Of a DNA stretch of 47,699 nt, positions 1 through 11,187 are shown in pieces. Origin of the DNA: Elysia marginata. Its lineage: Eukaryota; Mollusca; Gastropoda; Plakobranchidae. A program made the translations under genes and the position numbers. The notes below the pieces were generated by a model, which searched no databases, was not told where the DNA came from, and saw nothing but the letters and a program-made list of their open reading frames with translations. Positions within the stretch are counted from its first letter, which is position 1. Each line of letters starts with the position of its first letter. The DNA is taken from NCBI GenBank assembly GCA_019649035.1, contig BMAT01001470.1:79792-127490 (forward strand), in the 5' to 3' direction.

Positions 1-14
1 TGAAGTTGCCACAA

Positions 15-62
15 AAAGCGCTATATAAGTGTAACAAATAAATAATAATAATAATAAATAAA
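15..62 (+). repeat. retroelement-like 3' tail with ATA repeats
   Basis: The motif GCGCTATATAAGTG is followed by (AATAAT)n. This is the style of 3' end seen on many invertebrate LINE and SINE copies, where a short conserved tail runs into a trinucleotide repeat. No body of an element is visible, because the window starts here. Confidence 0.35.
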
Positions 63-177
63 CCAAAACAGACGAGGACAGACTAGTCTCTTTTCATGAA
101 AAACACCCAAGAAATGTTCTCAGAATCAGTTACCCTACCAAAATATTCAATGCTTCTTTAAACAAAAAGTGTGGAGA

Positions 178-500
178 GGTTCCCCTCTCTATGCAGGTGC
201 TCAAAGCAAGATGGAGACTCATTGGGCATGTATTGAGGAGAGACCTAAACATCACTTTCTAATGCACTCTTATTTTTTAAGAAAACAACAAAAGAGCAAG
301 AGGTAGACATCAAACGACTCTTCCAGTAACCTTGATAAAGATTTCAAAAAACTTTTCACCAAAAAACTGGAAATGAATTCACAGAAAGACTTGGATACAC
401 TAACTAAATCCCATCGTTGAGAATTGACTGGGATGGGTCGCTCTCATCGCAGAAATAAGAAAAACTGCTGAGGCAGCAAGATTGGATTACCCTGCTAGCA
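178..500 (+). mobile_element. decayed LINE 3' coding tail
   Basis: Plus-strand translation from about 194 reads KARWRLIGHVLRRD, and shortly after KRARGRHQTT. These match the C-terminal block that follows the reverse transcriptase in many invertebrate LINEs (WIGHVLRRD, then K-RGRPKTTW). The reading frame is broken by TAA codons, so this is a dead fragment. It lies in the intron after the last visible CIP2A exon and is antisense to that gene. The remainder of positions 1-707 shows no exon that I can support. Confidence 0.6.
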
Positions 501-707
501 AAAAAAAATTTATATGACAAGTAAAAATAGATGAATATAAAATGTAAATAAAATATCAGGCTTTCAATTGTCAATTACCTCACTAATTAAACAAAAATGT
601 TACAGCTTGCTTAAAAAATCATATTGCTGAGCTTCATTGAAGAAACATATCCAATAAGCTCTCCCAAGACCCTCCAACCAAAGACATGTCATGCATTCAA
701 TGCTTAC

Positions 708-783
708 CTCAGCTATGTTTTCCTCAGAGCCTGTAGCAAGCAAGGTCAGAACTTCACTCATACATTTGGTTAAATGACGATAC
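708..783 (-). CDS. CIP2A: CIP2A coding exon 8 (last in window)
   Basis: The acceptor is CTTTTGCAG|G and the donor GAG|GTAAGC. One base completes an Arg codon, then 25 codons (YRHLTKCMSEVLTLLATGS, EENIAE). The ORF stays open past the donor, but the donor is strong and family similarity stops there. The next exon is not found in 1-707. Confidence 0.85.
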
Positions 784-3700
784 CTGCAAAAGCAAAGTAA
801 AAAGATCATTTACACTCCTTTTTTTATACACAGTCAATGAAGCATCGATGAAATTATAATGGCTGTAACAAACTTCCTATAAAAAAGTTCGAACTATTAT
901 TGTGGATGAAATGTGAAAAACAAAGGAAAAAAATATGGGGGATGATTTTTTTTTTAAAATAAACTCGAGATTGCTGGCAAATTTATGATTACACCAATAT
1001 TTGAACTATATAAGGAGCATATAATTCACAATCCTACTTAGACCTACTGAGGGCTACCCTGACCAGTTTTAACTTTTATAAACAGTTGACCAAATACATT
1101 ACAAGAACTAACCTTTTGATGCAGATCTGCATCTGAGGAAGTCTGAGAAGATCTGTGAGTAGATCAGCAGCATATTTCCAGGCCATTGTTTTAAACCCAT
1201 TGCTCATGATCATGAAGATAATTTGAAGAATGTGCTCAATATTGCTAGCCTCAAAAAATGCCTGCATAGGTGAAATAATTTTTTTTAAATGCCAAAATCA
1301 TATTTTTTATGAAAAAAAAACATAACGTCTTAAGGGCCAAATTCTTTTTTAAAAAAAATACTTATCTGCTTATCATGATAAGCTGAAGAAATACATTTAT
1401 TATGAATGAGAAGAGAACACAAAATTATCGTTCTTGTCCGCAAGCGATTGACTTCAAAGACAAAGTTCACCAATAGGATGGACAATTTGCGCTAAAGGGG
1501 TCAAACATCATTCCTAATTAGACTGTTTCAAAATTGCGCCCTGATAGTTTCTGCAGTTGTTGATTTCCGTTTGAAAATTTTTTTAATTAGATCTTCCACA
1601 GTCCTCCTACTAGCAATTTGGCGGGATTTAAAAATAAACAGTATCATTACTTTGTAAATGAGGAGGGGGTTTACAGTTTTCAGTTGTTTTTTTTTTTTAA
1701 ATTATCTAAGTCATGGGTAAAACTAAAACAGGAAAGCTTCCTAACCTTTTGTCCATCTGCATTGTTCAGTCTGAGACTTGTGAAGGCACTCAGAGATGAG
1801 ATAACCAGCATATAGTTATCATTGTCAAAATATGAACACAGGGTCTTCCATAGTGCTTTCTTGCTCCTTTGGGACTGAAAATTTAATACAGATGTCAATA
1901 TATATAGTAGAGAAGATCTTCAGTTCATTAAAAGATGCTATAAAAAGGGCATGAAAAGAGGGAAGAGTAAATACAATAAAGGTAATAGAATTTCTATCTC
2001 TTTGACCTGAAGGGCAGAAAAAGAACACGCCAAGATATCAATAAACTATAATCAAAATGTCATAAAATTCAAGAACTATTTATAGTATCTCTAAAGATAC
2101 AAAAAAAGTGATGCTCACAGAAAAATTAAAGATAATAGTAAAGGTTAACTCGTAAGTAACATTAATACTAAAATCATTATTGGTTGGCAGTTTTGTAAAT
2201 CCATGAAAACAATAAAACACAATTTTTAATAATTAATGAGCCCTACATAGACAAACGAGGAAATTCATACGTACAGAATTTTGAATGGCTGACTGGACAA
2301 GAACATTGTTTCTACACAGATTAGCCAGCGACCCAAGCACAGAAGGCATAAGGAGTTCTCTTCCTTCCATTCTGTGTAAGGAGAAAAAACAGTATAATAT
2401 TACTTAGAACTAGTAAAGTAATTAAACAATGAGAATAATTGAGGATTTGATAATTAAGCTAAAAAGAGTAACACTTGTAAAATGCTGAATTAGAATATAC
2501 TGTATTATTTTCAGCAGAATTTTGCAAATATAGGTTCAACAAAAGTGATTACTAGATTAGACAAAAAAAAGCCAACATAAAGAAATTTTTAAATAAACTT
2601 TAAGTGTTTTTAGTTTGTTTTGAATATTATAGTGGTTGTGATTTTTCAGGTAATTCCGTAAAGAATCATTTATTTTTTTGAAATAAAACCAACTATACAT
2701 TAAGGGAAACTTACACAGCATCAACAAGAAAGTTCAAAAGAGTTTCCATGTTATCTTGATGATAATCCACTCTCCTGCCGTAAGAAAGTTTCTGTAAGAG
2801 CTTTAAACCCTGGGGGGAGAGGAGGGAGGGCATGAACAAAACAAACAAAAAATATGCACAGGAAAAACAGACTTCATTTTCACAGACAGGTTTCATTCAG
2901 TCACGAGAAACGTATGGTTGCTACAAAAGCCCTCATAAAGAAACTCAATTTAACTTGTGGGCCATCTTCTAATTGCACTGTAAAACATTCATCTATAAAA
3001 GCTGCCAATGGGCAGAGAGTGATAAAAAGCAGAGGTTGTTTTTTTTCTACCAAAATGGTAGAACTCATAGACTAAGAAAAGAAAGTGTCAGAGAAAAAAA
3101 AAAACATTTATTATAGAGCTGTTAAAAATCCTCTTATTTAGGGTTAAAGGCAGCTAACACAAACTCATTTTCCAGTCTCACCTCAAGAAGCGATGTCTCC
3201 TCTTCTTCTATAGAGCTAAGAGTCACAATCTGGCCCGCCAGGACTGGACACATGTTAAAAGTTTCATAGAGAAGTTTCTGGATGTTGCTAGCTTGAGCTG
3301 AGGATAGTTGAAATACAGCTGATATACATGTGGAAGCCATTACGATAGTTTTTATGCATCTACAAAAATTATACATATAAGAGCGCCACATCTTTGAAAG
3401 GCATACTTTCTATCAATGTAAGTCATGTTTAAGGTAATAACAGAATTAGTGAGCACTAACAAAAGACATTCATGTAATTTTAATGCAAACATTTTTATTT
3501 TAGCAATGCATTCAAAGATATCATCTTCATCTTTCCTTCAACAAGAAGCTCACATAATTCTATATGCACAGTTTTTTGACAAATTGCAAAAGGGCATTTA
3601 TATTCATGATTAAAGAAAGCAAAAAATAGTGGCTGACTAAAAACTAAAGCTAAGCGGATTAATGCCTTTTGTCAGTCAATGTTAGAGAAAGATCACTGAT

Positions 3701-5273
3701 ATTTGCAGTAGTTACATGCAATATCATAACAATTTAAAATACAATGAAGAAATTTACTCACCAAGAATGCAAAGAGTTTTCAAAACTGGTCTAACCAAAT
3801 CTAGTGATGACTGCCTTTCCCTCAACACATCAACCAGAAAAGTCAAGCACTCAATCCATTCGATTTGGTCATTGCTTTGAATCAGGCGGATAGAGCTAGA
3901 TCGAGAACATGCTGACTGCAATGCCTAGTGAAAGCGACAATGAAACAAAGATTTTCCAATCCAGTCAAGCAGTTTGAATGCACTCATTAGGGAAAGATAG
4001 TTTCTTTTTTCATAACTATGTATTACTAAAAGTATAAGCGTCATGAATAAAAAATGAATTCCAGATATTTTATCTGTTGAAATGAATTAATTATTTAATA
4101 TAATTATGTCCCTTGTCCTACTTGAATGAGTTGGAAGTTGGGAATTCCTTTTTTTTTGAGAAAACAACAAAAGTTTTAACATATCTTTCCTCAAAATATT
4201 GATAATTTCGTTAATTTTTTTACATTTGGGAGCTTACAAAAATTACGTTTAGGACAATGACACTTTAAGGTAAAAATTGCTATAGATGATTCATTCATCT
4301 CGGACAATAAGTATTCACTATAATGATAATCACCTGTCTTAAAGAAACTAGGTAAATCTCCTATGTTTGTTATAACCTTTTTAAATTGACTACTTTTAAC
4401 TATCTGTGCTATTTAAAATTTTTCAAAAAAAAAAAAAAAAAAAATTTAAGACTAGTTTAAAATGAAAAATCTGCAATAATATGATAGCTTCATAAAGATT
4501 ATTAGCCTGAATGGTTAAATAAACTGAATAGCTTTTAAACAAAGACACATTATTATATATTGAAAAAATTAGTAGCCCTATAAGATTTCTTTCTATGATT
4601 GAATATATTGTATATTTTTATATATAGATCGAAATTACCCATTTTAATCTAGATTAAAATAAAGGGTCAAAAAGGATGATTCAAAGATTTTCATTTTGGA
4701 AAAAAGTGTGAAAGATTTAAAAGTAGCTAGTTTACATGTCTTGAAAAATAAATCTGTCAAGACTGTTTACCCAGCAACATCTTTTATGTCTACTAATTTC
4801 ATTAGAATTGATGATTAAATTAATGAAACTTAGACCTTAAACATAGTGCGCATAGTCCGCATCTAGCAACAACTGAGATGTTGAAAAAACACTGTCTGAT
4901 CGTTCTATTTTTTTCCCTTGCTGGGCTGGAAACGGGCCGGGAGCAGTATGTTTGCAGCCTTAAGGAACATTCAGCTTGAAACCCATAATCCTAGGAAATA
5001 TAATTTGCAGATACATGTAACATGATTTACTTATTGTTTTCAAGTCAAGAGCTTAAAAGAAAAATGTTGGATTTTTGTTTCAGGCCAGGGACAAAATAAT
5101 GTGATAGTCTTTTCTTTTTTCAACAATATAAGTGCTTTTTGAAGAATTACCTCCAACTGCTTTAAAAGGCAAATCAATTGTGAGTTTGAGGGGTTGTGCT
5201 GATACTGTGTGGCCGCCCTCAGCATCTCTCTTAATGACTCATTTAAAAGGCTACTGGCTTGATCCATCTTGGT
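708..5273 (-). CDS. CIP2A: CIP2A homolog, N-terminal part (8 exons; continues beyond the left edge)
   Basis: CIP2A is an armadillo-fold protein. In vertebrates it inhibits PP2A (for example towards MYC) and, with TOPBP1, tethers broken chromosomes in mitosis. Coding exons are 5267-5151, 3924-3762, 3297-3182, 2809-2715, 2371-2275, 1874-1746, 1261-1113 and 783-708. Every junction has GT/AG borders and matching phase, giving about 314 residues against about 900 in the human protein. Against human CIP2A as I remember it, the match is collinear throughout: MDQASSLLNESLRE at the N-terminus, MCPVLAGQIV, GLKLLQKLSYGRRVDY, LGSLANLCRNNVLVQSAIQN, ASNIEHILQIIF and KYAADLLTDLLRLPQM. The start ATG at 5267 lies six bases inside an exon whose acceptor (poly-T then CAG) implies an untranslated upstream exon. 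Introns of 329-1226 bases are AT-rich and hold nothing I can name. Later exons lie left of position 1. Identity is strong; activity is inferred from the family. Confidence 0.9.
1113..1261 (-). CDS. CIP2A: CIP2A coding exon 7
   Basis: The acceptor is CTATGCAG|GCA and the donor AG|GTTAGT (phase 2). The 49 codons include AFFEASNIEHILQIIFMIM and YAADLLTDLLRLPQMQI, aligning directly with the human RNIHQTFQLIF and SVDLLMDLLK segments. Confidence 0.9.
1746..1874 (-). CDS. CIP2A: CIP2A coding exon 6
   Basis: The exon is 129 bases (43 codons, phase 0 at both ends), with acceptor TTTTCAG and donor AAG|GTTAGG. Translation includes KALWKTLCSYFDNDNYML and SSLSAFTSLRLNNADGQK, corresponding to the SILSSLTLNEEVG region of human CIP2A. 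Confidence 0.88.
2275..2371 (-). CDS. CIP2A: CIP2A coding exon 5
   Basis: The acceptor is TTACACAG|A and the donor TCT|GTACGT. One base completes a Val codon, then 32 codons (MEGRELLMPSVLGSLANLCR, then NNVLVQSAIQNS). LANLCR-N--VQ is the most recognisable conserved block of the family. Confidence 0.9.
2715..2809 (-). CDS. CIP2A: CIP2A coding exon 4
   Basis: The acceptor is CTCCCCCCAG|GG and the donor GT|GTAAGT (phase 2). The 31 complete codons include GLKLLQKLSYGRRVDY and METLLNFLVDA, matching the armadillo helix IQLLQKLTY-type segment of vertebrate CIP2A. Confidence 0.9.
3182..3297 (-). CDS. CIP2A: CIP2A coding exon 3
   Basis: The exon has 116 bases: two completing a split Ala codon, then 38 codons (QASNIQKLLYETFNMC ... 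EEETSLLE), with donor GAG|GTGAGA. A second in-phase acceptor (TATCAG at about 3318) would add seven residues. The shorter form is preferred because it aligns with human CIP2A without a gap and has a better pyrimidine tract. Confidence 0.75.
3762..3924 (-). CDS. CIP2A: CIP2A coding exon 2
   Basis: The acceptor is CACTAG|GC and the exon has 163 bases. Translation includes ALQSACSRSSSIRLIQ and ECLTFLVDVLRERQ, ending KTLCIL plus one base before donor G|GTGAGT. The exon contains no ATG at its start and would be missed by simple ORF searches. Confidence 0.85.
3925..5150 (-). other. CIP2A intron 1 of the coding region
   Basis: This is a 1.2 kb AT-rich intron with long A and T runs, for example at 4425-4444. 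I see no exon, transposon coding trace or structured RNA in it. Confidence 0.6.
5151..5273 (-). CDS. CIP2A: CIP2A coding exon 1 (start codon)
   Basis: The acceptor at 5274 is a T-run then CAG. The exon carries six untranslated bases, then ATG at 5267 and 39 codons ending LLKQLE, with donor GAG|GTAATT (phase 0). The context AAGATGG suits a start codon and matches the position of the human initiator. Confidence 0.85.
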
Positions 5274-6137
5274 CTGAAAAAAAAAATAATTGCATGAGTT
5301 CATTGTCATTTCTTGCATCCACTACTCATTTTATAACATTACTAACAAGACCAAAAAAATTGAATTTTAATTGATTAATTCTTGAATTCTCACTGTGACA
5401 CAGAGCTGCATTTGAATAGCGATGAAACCTTTTAATAAAGTCTCTGAATGTTTTTTTTTATTTAATATATTTAAGGTAACAGATTTAATAAAGTTAAAAT
5501 AATTTAAAAGCAAATCTAGCCTCCAGACTTTTTTCATTATAAATATGTTAACCCTTTAAATATTTTTTGTTCACCTGACATATATATCATTGATCATTAA
5601 AATTACAAAAGTGACTAAGTTTAAAAAAGAACAAAACAAACATTTTTTGAAACAGCCTGGATAGGACACTGGACAGACAATGGTGCCTGTGACAAACGGT
5701 TGTGTGGCGTGTCAGGAGTGATGTCATCACAGTCATGTCAGGCTTTGAGGCTACTAAAATATTTCAGAACTAAAACTAAACTGAATATAATCTTGTTTGA
5801 AATGTGTAAATGGCTGAAAGCAACATTTTGACCGCAAATTTTTTATTTTTCGAAATTTTTGTCGTGCATCACAACCAACAGATTTTCAATTAGGTTTTTA
5901 CTTTATTTCATTTAAACAACTCTATGTTCTTTTGCATTAAATTTTCAACACTATAAAATGGTGTAGTTTGAGATGGGTACACTACAAGACAAGAGCTTTT
6001 TTTATGACAGCCCTATTTTCTATGCTTTTGTAGAAGTGCTAGATTCTATATATGCCTCAAATTACTTTGTCCACCATCACAACCAACATTCGCGACCCTT
6101 TGAAAGCCGCCTTTGTCACAGCCTCATTTGTACCGTA

Positions 6138-6476
6138 TCATAAATCATATAGGCCTACTGTAAAATTGGGGGTGAAGGGAAGGGGGTTATCTTTGAAAAG
6201 CATACTGTGGTCACAAAAAGATTTATGGCCAGATGATATATATGAGTAGCCTATATATTGACAACTTTTCAAATTTAAGTGTGGCTCCTTGGACTTGGTT
6301 GGTCTTAACCTTGGGCAAGAAGTAGGAGATGATTTGTTCATTGCTAGCGATTTCAGGACATTGATCTGCCGATGATTTTCATGTTGCAAAAAATCTTGAA
6401 AGAAAACTTTCTTTACAGATTTATAAGTGAGAGCTGTGTCGATGCCTAACTTGCGATACCAATTCTCTTTGCTCAA
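6138..6476 (-). CDS. uncharacterised 112-codon ORF, doubtful gene
   Basis: An uninterrupted reading frame begins MSKENWYRKLGIDTALTY and is rich in Lys, Ser and Asn, with no signal peptide or membrane segment. Its first two thirds look less simple than chance AT-rich frames, but I recognise no domain. It lies inside the presumed 5' intron of CIP2A on the same strand. It could be a chance ORF, a transposon scrap or an alternative first exon. Confidence 0.15.
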   Translation of the reverse strand: MSKENWYRKLGIDTALTYKSVKKVFFQDFLQHENHRQINVLKSLAMNKSSPTSCPRLRPTKSKEPHLNLKSCQYIGYSYISSGHKSFCDHSMLFKDNPLPFTPNFTVGLYDL

Positions 6477-6509
6477 TATATTAGACAGCAGTGCATTTTC
6501 AGGGTGGGA

Positions 6510-6625
6510 AATTCTAGATCTTGATCTATTCTCTAGCGATTAGATTCTAGACTCTAGCTTTGGTAAACCGTAAAATTACCTTTATAAGTTAGATAGATCT
6601 AGATATAGATCTAAATCTAAATTAG
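6510..6625. repeat. AGATCTA-rich simple sequence
   Basis: Overlapping copies of TAGATCTAGA, AGATCTAAAT and similar words form a degenerate cluster. The same vocabulary recurs at 21.7-22.4 kb. Confidence 0.5.
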
Positions 6626-6867
6626 ATCTTTAGAACAAGTTGAGACATGAATTTTGCATTGGCGTTATTACTATTAGGCCATGTTTGGCACATTCATTTA
6701 AAAAAATCAAATTTAGGATTCAAGGGTGGAAATCAAGAGGGAACTTACACTTTAATAAATAGGTTATAGCTGATTTCAGGTAATATGACAGTAAAACTAA
6801 AAGGTCATAGAAGCTTTCATTCGGAGAAAAATTGAACTTCAATAAACATCATTTGAAACACCCGCTA

Positions 6868-6876
6868 ACTTCCGGT
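6868..6876 (-). promoter_or_regulatory. ETS-type site, candidate CIP2A promoter
   Basis: The minus strand reads ACCGGAAGT, a textbook ETS/GABP core, about 120 bases before a consensus donor at 6748. This is the geometry of a TATA-less housekeeping promoter with a short untranslated first exon. ETS factors are reported to drive human CIP2A. The assignment to this gene is inference. Confidence 0.35.
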
Positions 6877-8239
6877 AACCAAAGACGCCCATTTCTTTAT
6901 TTTCAACGTTGAAGAAAGATAACGTTAGTACTAAATACTCGGTCTAAACAGTATTAAGGTATTTCACCTTTTCAGAAACGATAGCGGATTAGCGGTTGGC
7001 GGTCACATCACTATTGTTTTTCTTCAAAATTGTGACTGTATCAGTGCATTACCGTTTAACTACTTAAATCCAAGCGGCCGCAGTGTGTGACTTATAATAC
7101 TTATACAGTATCCAACAGAAACAAGGCGGAAACCTTTCCATGACAATTAATTTCTTTGATGTTTCAACACACATAACAAAAACAAAAACATTTTTATATT
7201 ACACCTTTTCCAGATCCTCCGCTAATTCAGCAATAACAGTTGTGCCTTACATGGGTTGAATCGCCCTTGAAAGAAGATTTCATCGGACGAAGTTACCTAG
7301 GTGAGCGACAGAAATCATAGTATAAGTTAAAAGCTAATTGAATTAAAACTGGAAGAGGACTGAAGTATGATCGAAAAGAGTAGTGTAAGTGGGCTAAAGA
7401 ACCAATCGCTTGTGATTGAAAGATTTAAGGTATGAAAACAGCAGTATGCTTTACGTGAGAATGGCCAAAAAATTCGCTGCCTTTGGTCTGAATCGAACTC
7501 GCAACTTCAATTCATTGCTAATTACATCAAACGTACTCTCATTACTGGTTGTGCAGTGGCTTTCCCCGTAATTAAGTCTACCACTGGATAGCTAAGGAAC
7601 GCTAAATATTACGAGAAAGTATTATCAAACCATCGACGACCCCCCATACTAATGTCGCCCGAAAGCTGCTTTGTTCGATCTCTAGTTTGCAAATATAAAC
7701 AATAACATGCGGAATGGGAAAATACTAGTCTCTTTACAGCAGTCAAAAAATAAGCAGATATGTAATCATTTTACAAAGCAGTTTTAAAAATATATACCCA
7801 AATCTTAAAATTTCAATTTTTTTTCCAAATATAGGAACACTGGAGATCGAACAAATCAGTTTTCATGCCAAGACTTGCTTTAAGAAGGTAAGATAAATTC
7901 TGACACGTGCAACTTGAATTTCTCCCAGGTTCTTTCTTGTTCCTGCTATTTTGCAGTAAATGTGTTAACATGTTATTCCAACATCAGGATTGCTTCTTGC
8001 TGAACATAGTGTCAAGCAAGTAGGCCTACACTCAACAGGGTTTGGATTCTTTACCCCTCTATGGTTTGTTCCAGACGAAAATACGTGAATGACAACTGAG
8101 CCAACCTCTTCTGTGAAAATATGGTCCAGACCTGTTGCATATATGAAAAACAAAGAGATATTGGTTGGAAAAAATATAAAATGCCACGAACCAAGCATGG
8201 GGTCCATTGAGAACAGCGCATGCACAAAATCTTTCAAGT
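6877..8239. other. intergenic stretch
   Basis: No exon is supported here. A NotI-type GCGGCCGC occurs at about 7075, and a possible decayed SINE lies at 7455-7580. The rest is ordinary AT-rich sequence. Confidence 0.4.
7455..7580 (-). mobile_element. possible decayed tRNA-derived SINE
   Basis: The minus strand contains GTTGCGAGTTCGATTC, a good RNA polymerase III B-box within a T-arm-like context. About 50 bases upstream is a weak A-box-like segment. No tail or target duplication is clear. Confidence 0.35.
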
Positions 8240-9800
8240 GTCAATGCTACCGTTATGAGCTATTAATCTATGGACTCCCAAGCCATCTTCAGCGCTTACC
8301 GAACTACACAGAATTCGACAGTTCCGCAGATCTCGCAACAACCAGTCAAAGCTGAACGGGTTAATAGAAGTTATAAAAGAGGTAACAGGCGTTTTGGAGT
8401 TGGGGAGTTAATGGCACCACACCATAGACCGGGACAGATGAAGGATCAACATTGCAAAAAAGTCAAAAAGCTCCGAAAACTCGTTGTCTATTATTTTGAA
8501 CAAAGGCAAATACTACGAGACTTTGGTGATGTAATGTAATTGCGACCTTGTACAAAAACAAAGGAGAAAAATCAGATAACTCTAACTATCGGGGGATAAG
8601 TCTGCTTTCAACTGCAAGAGAATTTGTTGTAGGAGTGCTGTTGAATATACATGTACACCTGTATTCCGTCGCTAATACTGACCTCCTAAAAACCCAGTGT
8701 TTCTACATGTATAGACACTACATACAATGATACATGAGAAGTGGAGCAGAAAAAAAGGGTTGTATGTAAGACTGTAACGTTCTTGGGCCAGACTTGAGCA
8801 TTCGACAAAATGTTAAGTAAAGGTTTTTTTTTAAAAGTGATAAAGGATAGCCTTGAATGAAGATAAAAAAAAATTGTGACATGGTCATTTCATCACACGC
8901 AGACCAATCGGGCCAAATTTGGTTTAAACAGTGACCTCTCTGCGGCCGTCCTTATCTTCAGTGGCGTGAAACAGGGATTTTCTTTGCAACAACCCCGTTC
9001 AACTTTATTATTTTTCTTCCTTATGATGATAAAGCATGTGAAAAGAGACATTAGCGATGTCAATGCAGTGTAAATTTTGTTATCGCTTTGACAGTTGCAA
9101 ATTTCACCTCAGGAGGATATAGGCGCACACAAACTCACATGATAGTGCAGTTAATTTGGGGATTGCCCTTTGCTAACGACGCTACCCTTGTTGCCCACTT
9201 TGATAAGAACACAGAGATAAGCATTTGCAGAGCCATAGCACTAATTACAATGTTATATGTGAGTCCTGAGTATAAAGTTGTCGACACAATTTGACTCTTA
9301 GAGCGTTTTCACACCGCTGCCTTCAAAGCAACTTCAAGACAAATCGGAGTGACTGTTATCAAACGTTATTGTTCCCGAACAGACAAAAAATCACAAACAT
9401 CGAGGTCATGGCACTACACAATTGTGTTCATAATGAAAAAAAAAACGATCACATTCTAAGATAGTAATTCAAGGCGAACTGACGTCATACCACCATGACA
9501 GAGGACCACCTAATATGATACAAAGATGAAGTAAAAAGTCTATCTGCCTCAATATTTGTACACCACCTCTGGTCCCCTTTGCTGCTGAACACCAGGCTTG
9601 GAGCGACATTGTTCATCAGTCTGGGGTTATTTCGAGGACAAGCAAACATTTAGGAGAAGCATCCGACCTGACTTAAGACTCTATTGTGGCTGTTGCTGTG
9701 GTTGTCCATGTTTGTCCCACCAGAAGTGTCTCATTTCAGTCTAGTTCCTCAGCCACCTGCGCGCCTGCAGTCAAAAATCACGAGGGACTGTCATTGAGTC
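8240..9800 (+). mobile_element. decayed RTE-type LINE, reverse transcriptase to C-terminal region
   Basis: Plus-strand fragments in several frames follow the order of an invertebrate RTE-like LINE. They are a linker before the RT; LYKNKGEKSDNSNYRGISLL (about 8548-8610); LNSDLSAAV with SGVKQGFSL (about 8927-8990); GLPFANDATLVAHFDKNTEI (about 9160-9220); and SICRAIALITMLY with LLERFH (about 9220-9310). The C-terminal zinc-finger-like end, with HLRACSQKSRG, lies near 9750-9790. There are many frameshifts and stops and a large deletion after the VAH motif. The catalytic F-A-D-D is FAND here, so the first Asp is lost. It cannot be active. It lies between CIP2A and SWSAP1, antisense to both. Confidence 0.8.
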
Positions 9801-10606
9801 TCCGCCCGTGAAGTTATGCCATGTAAAGAAATGAGTTTTATCAAACCGATGATTGAACACAGCCATGATGTAGGGTGCCTTACTGAATAACACATCCATG
9901 CCTTTTCAATACTTATTTTGGTCCTTCGTTTTGAACGGGCTTCTTTTTCTTTTTTTTTTTTAGTGTAAAATAAGCATTCATTATGTTATAATTATTTCTA
10001 TTAGTCATGGCTTATTTCGATTCTTATTCATCTTCCATCAGATTAAAAGCATGATCTATCCCGATCTACACCCTCCACCAACTTAAGGACCTTGTTATTG
10101 AGTTTCAATATTTTTGGAACATTTACTAAGACGTAACCGATCTGAATTGATAAAGATAATTTTGTCGATAACATGTAATGAAAAATGGTCGTAAAGATAC
10201 CGGTACATCAAATCATCGACCAAAATCCAAACATTCTAAAAAGAGTAATATGACACTGGGCACCGTGTGCAATTTTTCTATTTATTAAATTGATACCCGT
10301 GAAAATATAAAAATTCGCAAACATGGCCTCGTCTCTCTGCAGTTCATACAACCTATGTTTGATCTTTACATTTGTTTTGATTTTCGTTTAATACAAACCT
10401 CGAACCTTTTGTTATTACATTCCATCCAGACAATGCTCTACTACGATCGTATGTTGATTGCTAAGAGTATGATGTTGCAACAGAACTGAAATCTATGAAG
10501 ATCGTGATCCCGTACCCTATGATACAGAGCTCATGCTTTAAGTCCGCAAGAGCAATATAGCAGAGAGGCTTATGAATCCCCCCAAAAGTAGTCCACGGGG
10601 CCATGT
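9801..10606. other. intergenic, nothing recognised
   Basis: AT-rich sequence with a T-run near 9950. I see no exon, element end or structured RNA. Confidence 0.4.
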
Positions 10607-11036
10607 ACGAGGGATGATTAAAAAAAGTAGTTGCCCTATCTATGAAGGAATGGCCAGATGTTCTTGAAATTTCGAATTCATACTCATACTTTTCTACCTA
10701 GTCACCATCCCAAAATCATGCATCTTTCTTTAACCTTTAAAAGTCCTTCAAAATAGGCCTAAAAGGTGCTAGGTTTGGTTTGAAACACATCTTCAAACTT
10801 CTTTCATTTTAGATTTTTCTTCGATATTGGGAAGAGAAACAAGAAGTCTGAAGGAACCAAATCAGACGAATAGGCAGGATGAAGTAAGATCGAAAAATCG
10901 CAATAGTCTGAAGCAATGGCGGAAAGTGCAGCGCGGTGGGATGGTGCGTTGTATTGCAAAAGGAGAATTCAATTCCAAAGGTTTTGTAGATGCTTTTTTT
11001 CTTTGAGAGGAAGCCCCAAATGATTATTCTTTCTAT

Positions 11037-11054
11037 NNNNNNNNNNNNNNNNNN
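11037..11054. other. assembly gap (18 N)
   Basis: Eighteen N bases directly abut the CAAAA repeat. The repeat probably caused the gap, and the true length here is unknown. Confidence 0.95.
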
Positions 11055-11187
11055 CACAAAAAAACAAAAACAAAAACAAAGACAAAAAACAAAACAAACA
11101 AACAAAAAACAAAACAAAACAACAAAAAAACAAAAGAGAAAAAAAAACAAAAACAAAAAACAAACAAACAAAAAACAACAACAAAAA
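11055..11187 (+). repeat. (CAAA/CAAAA)n low-complexity tract
   Basis: An imperfect tract of CAAA, CAAAA and CAAAAA units, about 130 bases, lies inside the outer mariner. It generates the long Lys/Gln/Asn or Phe-rich open frames around it, which are not genes. Confidence 0.9.

Larger units (their letters stand above)
5274..6867. other. region upstream of the CIP2A start codon
   Basis: This probably contains the 5' untranslated intron of CIP2A. A consensus donor on the minus strand (GTAAGT, starting at 6748) could pair with the acceptor at 5274. The only long open frame is the 112-codon minus ORF at 6138-6476, described separately. Simple AT-rich sequence fills the rest. Confidence 0.4.
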
